DNA of 64,000 bases from Methanomassiliicoccaceae archaeon DOK. GTDB taxonomy: Archaea > Thermoplasmatota > Thermoplasmata > Methanomassiliicoccales > Methanomethylophilaceae. Position 1 is the first letter of the stretch. The number at the start of each line of letters is the position of its first letter. This document shows positions 22,654-31,171 of this stretch, piece by piece. The notes beneath the pieces were generated by a model. The model worked only from the letters and a program-made list of their open reading frames with translations, searched no databases and was not told where the DNA came from. Location of the stretch: positions 186,001-250,000 of the forward strand of contig CP047880.1 in the NCBI GenBank assembly GCA_009911715.1. Reading direction: 5' to 3'. Position numbers and translations under genes: made by a program.

Positions 22654-24164
22654 AGCTGATAGTCAAGAACTACGACATAGATGCCTCGGAGCCGACGGTG
22701 CTCCTGCACGACAGGGACTGTCTCGAGATCGGGGTGAAGGAGAACGACCGCGTAAACATCTCCGGGGCGAGGTCCGCTGTCGCGCTGGTAAGCCGTTCGG
22801 ACACGCTCGTGGAGGAAGGCATCGTCATGATGCCGGCGCCCCTGATGTCCAAGTGCGGGGTGAGGGAGGGCGAGGAGGTCAACGTCGTCTACTGCCAGAA
22901 CCCGGACTCCGTCAGGTCGATCCGCAGGAAGATGGACGGCGAGAAGCTGTCCAAGGAGGAGATCGAGTCCATAGTCGTGGACATCCTCAACAACAAGCTC
23001 TCGAAGATCGAGATCTCCGCCTGGCTTACGTCCCTGTACATCAACGGGATGGACATCGACGAAATCGCGGACTTCACCAAGGCTATGGCCAACACCGGGG
23101 ACATCATCGAGTTCGACAGGGAGCCGGTGTTCGACTTCCACAGCCTGGGCGGTGTCCCCGGCAACAAGATCACGCCCATCGTCGTTTCGATCGTGGCAGC
23201 GGCGGGCATCATGATCCCCAAGCTCTCGTCCCGTGCCATCAGCAGCGCGTGCGGGACGTCCGACTTCGTCGAGACCTTCTGCAACGTGGAGATGGACGCA
23301 GACACCCTGAAGCGCGTGTCCGAGGACGTCGGCGGGGTGTTCGCGTGGGGCGGTTCGATGAACCTCGCCCCCGTGGACGACATGGTGATCAAGATCGAGC
23401 ATCCGCTCGGCATCAACCCCAGGGCGCAGATGCTAGCCTCGATCATGAGCAAGAAGGTCGCCGTCGGTGCGACCCATCTTCTGGTGGATGTGCCCACAGG
23501 ATCCGGGACGAAGGTCCCCACGATAGAGGACGCCAGGGTGTACGCCCGCGACCTCATGGATCTGGGGGAGAAGCTCGGCATGCATGTCGAGTGCGCCATA
23601 ACCTACGCCGACCAGCCCGTCGGGAACGCGGTCGGCCCCAAGCTGGAGGCGAGGGAGTGCATCAGGATCCTGGAGGGTAGCAAGCATCCTGCCAGCGTCG
23701 TCGAGAAGGCCTGCGACTGCGCGGGCATCATCCTCGAGATGGCAGGCATACCCAACGGGTCTGCCAGGGCAAGGGAGATCCTCGAGTCGGGAGAGGCCCA
23801 CAAGAAGTTCATGGAGATCGTGGTCGCGCAGGGCGGCAGGGCCGACCTGAAGTCCGACGACCTGGTTCCCGGATAGTACTCCGAGGACATCATCGCCACG
23901 AAATCCGGCTACATCCACTCCATCCACAACAAGGACGTGGTGGCAATCGCCAAGGCCGCAGGGGCGCCTAACGACAAGGGCGCCGGGCTGATGATCTACC
24001 TCAAGAAGGGCCAGAGGGTCGAGGCCGGCGAGAAGCTGTTCACGATCTACGCCGACAACGAGGCCAAGCTGAGACGTGCCAAGGAGACCGCCATGAAGTA
24101 TCCTCCCATCGTCATCGAGGGAATGCTCCTGAAGAGGGTCTCGTCGGTTCCTGTGAGGGGATGA
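22650..24164 (+). CDS. deoA: AMP phosphorylase with in-frame amber codon (probable pyrrolysine)
   Basis: AMP phosphorylase splits AMP and phosphate into adenine and ribose 1,5-bisphosphate. The N-terminal archaeal domain, the SLGGVPGNKITP motif and AWGGSMNLAPVDD are those of the pyrimidine-phosphorylase-like family. Codon 409 is TAG (23874-23876). The same frame continues for 95 codons with the family's C-terminal domain: SGYIHSIHNKDVVAIAKAAG, GAPNDKGAG and LFTIYADNEAKL. Read through, the protein has 504 residues, the normal length; stopping at TAG would remove this domain. No start codon lies between TAG and the first conserved residues. ATG 22650 overlaps the rbcL stop. Confidence 0.9.
23874..23876 (+). 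other. In-frame TAG codon within AMP phosphorylase
   Basis: The codon lies between GGA and TAC in an uninterrupted conserved frame. In Methanomassiliicoccales UAG can be decoded as pyrrolysine by PylS and tRNA-Pyl; those genes are not in this window. The position is at the entry to the C-terminal domain, on a loop where the family varies, so an inserted residue should be tolerated. Confidence 0.8.
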
Positions 24165-24934
24165 GGCCTAAACTGTACTTCACGGTGGACGCCGACCGCG
24201 ACGTAAACATCCCGATCCCGGGAAGCGTAGCGGCCGGGTCCATCGACCGCGGCTCGGGCACCGGGCCGCGCTTCTCGTCCTCCGAGAGGGGGATGCGGAT
24301 TCTGGCGGATCTGCTGGACGGTCTCGGCGTCAGGGGGACGTTCTTCATGGAGGGGCGCACCGCCGAGGTCACCGACTGCTCCTTCCTGGCGGGTCACTGC
24401 ATCGGCCTCCACGGATACGACCACGAGGACCTGACAGGCGCCCAGACCGGCGTCGTGCCCGATGTGGAGGCGGTCCTGGGAAGGGGATTCGACGCCGTGT
24501 CGGACGCCGTCTCCCATCCCACGTGCTTCAGGGCCCCGTACATGACCGCGGGTCCCGATATCCTCGAGGTCGTGCGCAGCCTGGGCATATCCGCCGACTC
24601 ATCTGTCTACACGCCCGTGGGGGGACCGACGGATCCCTTCGAGGTCGACGGCATGGAGGAGTACCCCGTTCCGAAGATGAGGGATTCCGCGGGCAAGACC
24701 ATCGCCGCGTACCTGTGGCCAATGCACGAGGGCCGCAGGGTTCCGTCGGACTACGTCCGCATGGCCGAGGGGCTGTCGCACCTCGTCCTAGCCACACACA
24801 CCTGGCACATGGTAGAGACGAGGGAGGGCGGCGTTATGGATGAGGTCTGGATCTCCGAAAACGCGGAACGCGTGAGGGTCGTCGTCGAGGGGATACTTGA
24901 CCAGGGGTTCGAGCCCTGCGTCATCGGGCAATGA
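24161..24934 (+). CDS. Polysaccharide deacetylase-like protein
   Basis: The 257-residue protein has the NodB-type fold. An acidic start motif LYFTVDADRD, a histidine pair in GLHGYDHEDL and RAPYMTAG correspond to the metal-binding and catalytic motifs of family 4 carbohydrate esterases. WHMVE near the C-terminus supplies the last histidine motif. There is no signal peptide, so it acts in the cytoplasm. Its ATG overlaps the AMP phosphorylase stop, which indicates cotranscription with the nucleotide-salvage genes. The substrate is unknown; it may be a sugar or a cyclic amide. Confidence 0.82.
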   Translation: MRPKLYFTVDADRDVNIPIPGSVAAGSIDRGSGTGPRFSSSERGMRILADLLDGLGVRGTFFMEGRTAEVTDCSFLAGHCIGLHGYDHEDLTGAQTGVVPDVEAVLGRGFDAVSDAVSHPTCFRAPYMTAGPDILEVVRSLGISADSSVYTPVGGPTDPFEVDGMEEYPVPKMRDSAGKTIAAYLWPMHEGRRVPSDYVRMAEGLSHLVLATHTWHMVETREGGVMDEVWISENAERVRVVVEGILDQGFEPCVIGQ

Positions 24935-24947
24935 CCCGATGATGGGT

Positions 24948-24971
24948 GCCGGACCCGACCCCGGGCCCGGC
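24948..24971. terminator. Bidirectional stem-loop between convergent genes
   Basis: GCCGG (24948-24952) pairs with CCGGC (24967-24971) in the 47-base gap between the deacetylase gene and the MFS gene on the opposite strand, so it could end both transcripts. Confidence 0.4.
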
Positions 24972-24981
24972 TGTAAAGAGG

Positions 24982-26244
24982 TTACGCGGACTCTTCCAAG
25001 CAGTGGTGGCGCTCCGGATCGGGGATCCTGGCGACGACCATGAGCACGAGGAATCCGACGATGAACAGCACGACCAGGGACAGGATGCCCAGGGACATGC
25101 TGCCTGTCAGCTGGCTCATCGCCGAGACCATGAACGTCCCCATGAAGGAGGCCCCCTTGCCGAAGATGTCCATGAGTCCGAAGAACTCCCCGGACTTCTC
25201 CGGAGGGATGATCCTGGAGAAGTAGGATCTGGACATCGCCTGTATGCCTCCCTGGAACACCCCGACGCAGATGGCCAGGACGAAGAACTGCGTGATGTTG
25301 TCCATCACGGATGCGTAGATGGTGATGCAGGCGTAGGCGAAGATGCAGACCATCAGCAGTCTGACGATGTTCCTCCCCTGGGCGAGCCTTCCGAAGGCGA
25401 TGGTGCACGGAAACGCGACTATCTGCGTGACCAGCAGCGCGACGAGAAGCATCGTGGTGTCGAGGCCGATGGCCTCCCCGTACGCCGTCGCCATCTCGAT
25501 GATCGTGTAAACGCCGTCGATGAAGAAGAAGAACGCGATGAGGAACATGAACGCCTTCTTCTCGGATCTGGCGTTCCTGAGCGTCGCCGCCAGGAGCCTG
25601 AACGCGTTGAGGGAGGACTCCCTTCCCTCGACGTAGTGTGTCTGTCTGTACCTCCTGAGGAGGGGGACAGTGAACACGACCCACCATGCCGCGATTATGA
25701 CCAGCGAGATCGTCATCGCCGTGCCCATCGTTATCCCGAACGACTCGCAGCCGAGGATCAGGACCAGGCAGACCACGAATGGGATGCAGCTCCCGATGTA
25801 TCCCCAGGCGTACCCCAGGGCGGAGACGTTGTGCATGCTCTGAGGGGAGGACACATCTACCAGCATCGAGTCGTAGAACACGAGGCTCAGCGAGTACCCC
25901 AGTCTGGTTATCACGAGGACTATCAGGAACACCAGCCACTCGTTGACGAATCCCAGGGCGGCGCACCCTATGACGCCGACTGCCAGGACGCAGGAGAACA
26001 TCCTGATCTTCATGCCCCTCCTGTCAGAGACGGCTCCAAGGAACGGCCCCAGGACGGCGCAGAGCACGGTGGCGATGGATGCGGCGTATCCCCAGTACGC
26101 CAGGTAGTCGACGGAGCTCAGCTCCTCGCCGGCTATCGAGTTGAAGTAGATCGGGATGATGGTGGACAGCATCAGCGTGAACGCCGAGTTGCCCACATCG
26201 TAGAGAACCCAGGACCTCTCGGTCCTGGTCAGCTTGAGTGACAT
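24982..26244 (-). CDS. MFS transporter of the UMF1/Atg22-like group
   Basis: The 420-residue protein has about 12 membrane helices. It begins KLTRTERSWVLYDVGNSAFTLMLSTIIPIYF, typical of the UMF1 (Atg22-like) branch of the major facilitator superfamily. A GAVSDRRGMKIR motif follows helix 2. Substrates of this branch are poorly known; amino acid or nucleoside efflux has been proposed for relatives. ATG 26244 is chosen because GGAG lies 8 bases upstream; a GTG at 26253 is in frame. It ends in TAA, unlike nearly all neighbours. It follows the PLC-like gene with no gap. Confidence 0.88.
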   Translation of the reverse strand: MSLKLTRTERSWVLYDVGNSAFTLMLSTIIPIYFNSIAGEELSSVDYLAYWGYAASIATVLCAVLGPFLGAVSDRRGMKIRMFSCVLAVGVIGCAALGFVNEWLVFLIVLVITRLGYSLSLVFYDSMLVDVSSPQSMHNVSALGYAWGYIGSCIPFVVCLVLILGCESFGITMGTAMTISLVIIAAWWVVFTVPLLRRYRQTHYVEGRESSLNAFRLLAATLRNARSEKKAFMFLIAFFFFIDGVYTIIEMATAYGEAIGLDTTMLLVALLVTQIVAFPCTIAFGRLAQGRNIVRLLMVCIFAYACITIYASVMDNITQFFVLAICVGVFQGGIQAMSRSYFSRIIPPEKSGEFFGLMDIFGKGASFMGTFMVSAMSQLTGSMSLGILSLVVLFIVGFLVLMVVARIPDPERHHCLEESA

Positions 26245-26249
26245 CCCCG

Positions 26250-27050
26250 TCACTCCACGCCGAAGGTGCGGTCGAAGCGCGGGGGAAGCTCCTCCGTGCG
26301 ACCGTCCAGATATCCGTGCAGGTCCCCGATCAGCTCCACGGCGAGACCGACCGCGCCGTCGTAGAGCTCCCTGAGCCTCGCGTTGCTCTCATCGCAGCGC
26401 GGGTCGCCCTCGGCGTTCAGCAGGAGGCCGATCATGTCGTCGTAGTTTCCGGACTTCTTCAGGGCCCTGATGACCAGACGTCTCTTCAGCCATCCGGGGC
26501 ATACCAGGAGGCCGTTGTACTTCAGCATGTCCTCCAGGGCCGCCTTGACCTGATCGGGCGTCGTGTTGGGGAAGAACGCCGCTATGACTTCTGAGTTCTC
26601 CGCAGTCGGATGTATGTGCGGGACGAGGTTCTGCCTCACGGGGTCCTTGCCGTCCTCGACCAGCAGCATCCTGTCGAACTCGCCCTCGATCTTTGTGTGG
26701 GCGATGCCGCTCTGGTTTATCCTGTCCTCGATGTACGGGTGGCACTCGCTGTCCAGGGCGAAGTGGCATATGAACCCGTAGAGGTACGATTCCCCGGCCC
26801 CGCGATCCCCGACTCCTGAGATGCGTTCGCGGGCAGGACCGAAGAACTCCCTTCCGGGTCTGTCATGCATGGAGAACCCGATCTGGCTGACGGGGTTCCT
26901 GTGCAGGGCGTCGTAGTAGAACAGGATGTCCGGGCCGTGGAGGCCGATGTCGTACAGCTCCCTGTGAGCCTCGATCACCGAGCGTAGGTCGGGGTCCAGT
27001 CTCTCTAGGACCTCTTTCCCGAATCTGTAGTGCGCGTATGTGGACGGCAT
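26250..27050 (-). CDS. Zinc-dependent phospholipase C-like protein
   Basis: The 266-residue protein fits the zinc-dependent PLC-like hydrolase family. Histidines and aspartates lie in HYRFGKEVL, DIGLHGPDILFYY, YGFICHFALDSECHPYIEDR and HTKIEGEFDRMLL, the expected metal ligands. There is no signal peptide, so the archaeal member is cytoplasmic. The start at 27050 (MPSTYAHYRFG) agrees with the usual family N-terminus; the frame is open further upstream to 27407 but overlaps the reductase gene. The 125-base gap before it contains AT-rich TATA-like words (CTATATAGG, GATATATC). Substrate unknown. Confidence 0.8.
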   Translation of the reverse strand: MPSTYAHYRFGKEVLERLDPDLRSVIEAHRELYDIGLHGPDILFYYDALHRNPVSQIGFSMHDRPGREFFGPARERISGVGDRGAGESYLYGFICHFALDSECHPYIEDRINQSGIAHTKIEGEFDRMLLVEDGKDPVRQNLVPHIHPTAENSEVIAAFFPNTTPDQVKAALEDMLKYNGLLVCPGWLKRRLVIRALKKSGNYDDMIGLLLNAEGDPRCDESNARLRELYDGAVGLAVELIGDLHGYLDGRTEELPPRFDRTFGVE

Positions 27051-27175
27051 GTGAATCACTGGGTGTCTGATTACGCTCAAAGTGCGGTACGATATGATGA
27101 CTGTCGAATGACGATATATCTGGCTAGGGAGCCTATATAGACGGCTTGATAAAAAGGAAGGGGTTTGTACCCGGA

Positions 27176-28279
27176 TCACTGGCCGAAGTATCCGCGGACC
27201 TCTGCCATGCGGGCCACTTGGTCCACATGGAACGGACAGGTGTCGTTGCAGTGTCCGCACCCCGTGCAGGCGTCGGCCTTCACCGCCAGTCCCGCATAGT
27301 GCTCCGACGCCAGGGCGTCCCCGGCCCTGGCCAGGTCGTAGTACTTGTTGACCAGGCCTATGTCTAGCCCGGCCGGGCATGGGCGGCAGTGGTTGCAGTA
27401 CACGCATCTTCCTTCCGCCTCGGGCGGGGTGAACGACCCTATGACGGAGTAGTCCCTGTCATCGGGCGTCGAATCCAGGTACGCCAGCGCAGAGCGCAGG
27501 TCGTCGCGGTTCCTCACACCGGCCAGGACGGTGACGACGCCTGGCTTGTCCAGGGCGTACTGGATGCACTGGGTGGCGGTCAGGGCCCTGCCGAAGGGCG
27601 AGATCTTCGCGTCGGTGAGCTGACCGCCTCCGAACGCCTTCATGACGGAGATCCCGACACCGTCGGATTCGCATCTGCGGTAAAGCTCCGACCTCTCGCC
27701 GATCTCGCCGTAGGCGAACTCCCCCTGCTTCCAGTCGTACGCGGGGTTGATGCTGAACATGACCATGTCTATGATTCCCGAGTCCAACGCCTTCTGGGCG
27801 ACGGATGGGGTGTGGGTGGAGATGCCTATGTGGTGAACGGCCCCCTCGTCCTTCAGCTCCTGGATGTACCCGACTATGCCCCCGTCCCACTCGTCGTCAA
27901 GCTCCGAGAGACTGTCGATGCAGTGTATGAAGCCGTAGTCGATGTAGTCCGTGCCGACCTTGGACATCTGCCACTTTATCGACTTCCTGACGTTGTCCAG
28001 GCCGTAGACCCTGCCGTACTCGCCGGTGGCGTAGTCGGCCCCGAAGTGCATCTGGAGCATGGCCTCCTCGCGCCTTCCCTTCAGGGCCTCTCCGAAAGCG
28101 CCGAAGGTCATGCCGGTGGCTGATGCCAGGTCGAAGTAGTTCACGCCGGAGTCCAGCGCGAGCTCCACCGTCCTCCTGGTCTCCTCGGCCCCGGCCTCCC
28201 CGTTGGAGCTGGTGCCCATGCCTATGATGCCGACCTCGTCCCCGGTCCTGGCAACCTTTCTGTACAGCATTTCGGCCAT
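27176..28279 (-). CDS. Aldo/keto reductase with ferredoxin domain, altered active site
   Basis: The 367-residue protein has an aldo/keto reductase barrel (about 1-275) and a C-terminal domain with two [4Fe-4S] motifs, CVYCNHCRPCP and CTGCGHCNDTCP. In the barrel the catalytic DxAxxYG motif reads DLASATG, so the catalytic tyrosine position is threonine. The usual lysine stretch reads LQMHFG. The conserved histidine in YGFIHCID remains. Ordinary carbonyl reduction is therefore doubtful; an electron-transfer or ring-reduction role is possible. It follows the reductase gene at 28283 after 3 bases. Confidence 0.86.
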   Translation of the reverse strand: MAEMLYRKVARTGDEVGIIGMGTSSNGEAGAEETRRTVELALDSGVNYFDLASATGMTFGAFGEALKGRREEAMLQMHFGADYATGEYGRVYGLDNVRKSIKWQMSKVGTDYIDYGFIHCIDSLSELDDEWDGGIVGYIQELKDEGAVHHIGISTHTPSVAQKALDSGIIDMVMFSINPAYDWKQGEFAYGEIGERSELYRRCESDGVGISVMKAFGGGQLTDAKISPFGRALTATQCIQYALDKPGVVTVLAGVRNRDDLRSALAYLDSTPDDRDYSVIGSFTPPEAEGRCVYCNHCRPCPAGLDIGLVNKYYDLARAGDALASEHYAGLAVKADACTGCGHCNDTCPFHVDQVARMAEVRGYFGQ

Positions 28280-28282
28280 GAC

Positions 28283-29416
28283 TCACGCCCCGAGCTTCTG
28301 GGCGAAGTCCTTCATGATCCCGGGGATGTCGATCTGTTGCGGGCAGACATCGGCGCACTTGCCGCATCCGATGCACGCGGAGGGCTGTCTGTCCGCGGGG
28401 ACCGCTGCAAGGGCCATCGGTGCGATGAATCCTCCTCCGGTGAACACGTGCTCGTTGTAGAGCTCGATCATGCGCGGGATGTCTATGCCCTTGGGGCAGT
28501 GGCTGAGGCAGTACTTGCAGGCGGTGCACGGTGCGGATTTCGCATCCACCATGTTCCTCGCGAGCGAGATGAGCCCCTCCATCTCCTTGCCGTCCAGCGG
28601 CCTGTCCTCTTCGCAGATGGCTATGTTCTGCCTCATCTGCTCCATGTTGGAGGAGCCGGAGAGGACCATGGTAACCTCTGGAATGGACTGGAGGAACCTG
28701 AACGCCCAGGCCACGGGGGCCTCGTCGGGCCTCATCGCCCTCAGGACGGCGGCCTCGGGGTCCGTGAGGTTCGCCAGGCGTCCTCCGCGGACCGGTTCCA
28801 TCACCCAGCACGGTATGCCCATGCTTCTCAGGAGCTCGATCTTGGCCTTCGCGTCCTGGAACTCCCAGTCCACGTAGTTGAGCTGGACCTGGCAGAACTC
28901 CATGTCCTTCCCGTAGGCGTCCAGGAAGCGCTTCATGACCTCGAAGCTCCCGTGGACAGAGAATCCGAGGTGGGTTATCCTCCCGTTCCTCTTCTGCTCC
29001 ATGAGGTAGTCGTGGATCCCGTACTTCGGATCCAGGTAGGAGTCGATGTTCAGCTCGCAGACGTTGTGGAACAGGTAGAAGTCGAAGTGGTCCACTCCGC
29101 ATTTCCTCAGCTGCTCCTCGAAAATCTCCTCGACCTTGTCCATGTTTGACAGGTCGTAGCCGGGGAACTTGTCCGCCAGGTAGTAACTCTCGCGGGGATA
29201 GCGGGCCAGGGCCCTCCCCATGACTGTCTCGGAGTTGCCGCCGTGGTATCCCCAGGCGGTGTCATAGTAGTTGACCCCGTGCTCCATCGCGTAGTCCACC
29301 ATCTCGAACGTCGCGGACTCGTCGATCCTGGAGTCGTCGCCCTCGACGACGGGCAGACGCATCGCGCCCATCCCGTACAGCGAGATCTTCTTTCCCTTGA
29401 AATCCCTGTATATCAT
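28283..29416 (-). CDS. Aldo/keto reductase with ferredoxin domain
   Basis: The 377-residue protein has an aldo/keto reductase barrel followed by a two-cluster ferredoxin domain (CTACKYCLSHCP and CIGCGKCADVCP). Unlike its neighbour it keeps the catalytic motifs: DTAWGYHG with Asp and Tyr, LADKFPG with Lys, and FYLFHNVC with His. The fusion suggests electrons reach the substrate from ferredoxin as well as from a nicotinamide or flavin cofactor. A ribosome binding site (AAGGAAAGGGG) precedes the ATG, and a TATA-like TTATTTATC lies about 45 bases upstream. Substrate unknown. It is the first gene of a two-gene operon. Confidence 0.9.
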   Translation of the reverse strand: MIYRDFKGKKISLYGMGAMRLPVVEGDDSRIDESATFEMVDYAMEHGVNYYDTAWGYHGGNSETVMGRALARYPRESYYLADKFPGYDLSNMDKVEEIFEEQLRKCGVDHFDFYLFHNVCELNIDSYLDPKYGIHDYLMEQKRNGRITHLGFSVHGSFEVMKRFLDAYGKDMEFCQVQLNYVDWEFQDAKAKIELLRSMGIPCWVMEPVRGGRLANLTDPEAAVLRAMRPDEAPVAWAFRFLQSIPEVTMVLSGSSNMEQMRQNIAICEEDRPLDGKEMEGLISLARNMVDAKSAPCTACKYCLSHCPKGIDIPRMIELYNEHVFTGGGFIAPMALAAVPADRQPSACIGCGKCADVCPQQIDIPGIMKDFAQKLGA

Positions 29417-29635
29417 TTCCAGAGCCCCTTTCCTTGATGTTCATGATGCAGTCAAGGTAGATAAATAATCTGGAGTTAAATCAAACATAAAGAACAATGT
29501 GCCAGACGTCAGAAAAGCATCACAATTCGTCCCAGGATCGCCGGGGGAACGAGGTCTCGGAAACGCACGTGCGCGCCCGTCCCTTCGCGCGTTAACTATA
29601 AGACAGGAGTGACGCATTGAGCGCCAGGTGCTAAA

Positions 29636-30517
29636 ATGACTGCGAAGCTCATCCTCGGCAAGGAGGTCTCTGAGGAGATTTACGGGGAGCTCAGACAGAG
29701 AATCGGGGCCTTGAAGGCCAAGGGCGTGACGCCGGGCCTGGCAGTGGTCCTCGTGGGGGACGACCCGGCCTCGCAGGTGTACGTCAGGAAGAAGGGCGAG
29801 ATGTGCGAGGAGCTCGGGATGAGGTCCCTGACCGTCAGGATGCCCGAGGAGACCACGCAGGAGGAGCTTCTGAGCAAGGTCGCGGAGCTCAACGCCGACC
29901 CGTCCATACACGGGTTCCTGGTGCAGCTTCCGCTGCCAGACCACATCGACGAGGAGGCCGTGATCAACGCCATCGATCCGGCGAAGGACGTCGACTGCTT
30001 CCACCCGTCGAACGTGGGGAGGATGCTCATCGGCGACCCGGACTTCCTCCCGGCAACCCCTGCCGGAGTCCAGCAGATGCTGGTCAGGTCCGGCGTCGAG
30101 ACCGCCGGCAAGCACGTCGTAGTGGTGGGGAGGAGCAACATCGTGGGCAAGCCCATGGCCGCGATGATGGTGCAGAAGGGCCAGGGTGCGAACTCGACCG
30201 TGACGGTCGTCCACTCGAGGACCAGGAACCTGGCCGAGATCACGTCCACCGCCGACATCCTCATCGTGGCGATCGGGAAGCCCCGCTTCGTCACCGCAGA
30301 CATGGTGAAGGAGGGCGCCGTGGTCATAGATGTGGGCACCAACAGGGTCTCCGACCCCACGCATCCCAAGGGAAGCAGGCTGGTCGGGGACGTGGATTTC
30401 GAAGAGGTCTCCGAGAAGGCCTCGTACATCACGCCCGTTCCGGGCGGAGTGGGCCCCATGACCATATGCATGCTCATGGCCAACGCCGTCAGGGCCGCGG
30501 AGAAGGTGGTCGGATGA
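29636..30517 (+). CDS. folD: Methylenetetrahydrofolate dehydrogenase/cyclohydrolase
   Basis: The 293-residue bifunctional FolD interconverts methylene-, methenyl- and formyl-tetrahydrofolate. Family motifs are ASQVYVRKKGEMCEELG with the catalytic lysine, GFLVQLPLPDHID, DVDCFHPSNVGRM, VVVGRSNIVGKP in the nucleotide-binding domain, and TPVPGGVGPMTICML near the end. It indicates folate-based C1 metabolism, which fits a methanogen lacking the classical methyl branch. The start ATG lies after AGGTGC. Its stop overlaps the kptA ATG as ATGA. A TATA-like TTAACTATAAG lies about 35 bases upstream. Confidence 0.95.
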   Translation: MTAKLILGKEVSEEIYGELRQRIGALKAKGVTPGLAVVLVGDDPASQVYVRKKGEMCEELGMRSLTVRMPEETTQEELLSKVAELNADPSIHGFLVQLPLPDHIDEEAVINAIDPAKDVDCFHPSNVGRMLIGDPDFLPATPAGVQQMLVRSGVETAGKHVVVVGRSNIVGKPMAAMMVQKGQGANSTVTVVHSRTRNLAEITSTADILIVAIGKPRFVTADMVKEGAVVIDVGTNRVSDPTHPKGSRLVGDVDFEEVSEKASYITPVPGGVGPMTICMLMANAVRAAEKVVG

Positions 30518-31170
30518 TAAGGGAATGCGAGGAGCACGGATATTTCAGAGACGAGAGGTGCCCGTACTGCGGGGAGGAGGGCAAGTTCATCATGTCCGAC
30601 TACGAGGTCGAGAAGATCGGGAGGACACTTGCCGCAATCCTGAGGCACGGGAAGTTCGGGCTCGAGATGGATTCCCAGGGCAACGTCAGCCTGAGGGACG
30701 TCATGGCGAAGATCCGCGAGCGCAACCCCCGCATGAACTGGCTCAGGTCCAGGCACATCGAGGCCCTCGTCGAGACCGACCCGAAGGGGAGGTACGTGAT
30801 CTCAGGGGGGAAGATCCGCGCCACGTACGGCCACACCATACCCCTCGACATAAAGCTTGACTGCGAGAACATACCCGACGAGCTGTTCTACCCCGCCACC
30901 CAGGAGGAGGCGGAGCTCCTGCTCGAGTCGGGGATATTCCCGTCGGACCGCGCCATGGTCCACCTGTCCCTGACCTACAGGGACGCACTCAGGGCCGGTT
31001 CCGTCAGGACTGAGGATCCTGTGATCCTCGTGATCGACACGGGAGTCTGCATGGAGCTCGGTTCCGACATAGGGAAGGCCGCCAGGACGGTGTACCTGTG
31101 CAGGAGCGTCCCCGCCGATGCGATCGACATCGCGGATCCGGAGGATTGGGACACAGAGGGAGATGATTGA
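30514..31170 (+). CDS. kptA: RNA 2'-phosphotransferase KptA/Tpt1 with zinc-finger N-terminus
   Basis: The 218-residue protein transfers the 2'-phosphate at RNA splice junctions to NAD. Core motifs are LAAILRHGKFGLEMDSQGNVSL, the ...RSRHIEALVETDPKGRYVI... stretch, RATYGHTIPLD, and LFYPATQEEAELLLESGIFPSDR. An N-terminal finger with CEEHG and CPYCG (residues 5-20) precedes the catalytic domain, as in other archaeal members. Archaeal ligation normally leaves no 2'-phosphate, so the cellular substrate is unclear. It overlaps folD by 4 bases and is followed at once by mmp11. Confidence 0.9.
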   Translation: MIRECEEHGYFRDERCPYCGEEGKFIMSDYEVEKIGRTLAAILRHGKFGLEMDSQGNVSLRDVMAKIRERNPRMNWLRSRHIEALVETDPKGRYVISGGKIRATYGHTIPLDIKLDCENIPDELFYPATQEEAELLLESGIFPSDRAMVHLSLTYRDALRAGSVRTEDPVILVIDTGVCMELGSDIGKAARTVYLCRSVPADAIDIADPEDWDTEGDD

Positions 31171-31171
31171 G

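Noticed and set aside
23937-24164. Open frame after the TAG as a separate small gene
   Set aside because: Its first possible start lies 20 codons after conserved family sequence has already begun, and it has no ribosome binding site; it is the C-terminal domain of AMP phosphorylase.
24902-24916. GGTTCGAGCCC resembling a tRNA T-loop
   Set aside because: It lies within the conserved deacetylase reading frame, and no acceptor or anticodon stems surround it.
26253-27407. Extended N-terminus for the PLC-like protein
   Set aside because: The extra 119 residues overlap the reductase gene antisense-free region and its coding sequence in another frame, and contain no homology; MPSTYAHYRFG matches the usual family start.
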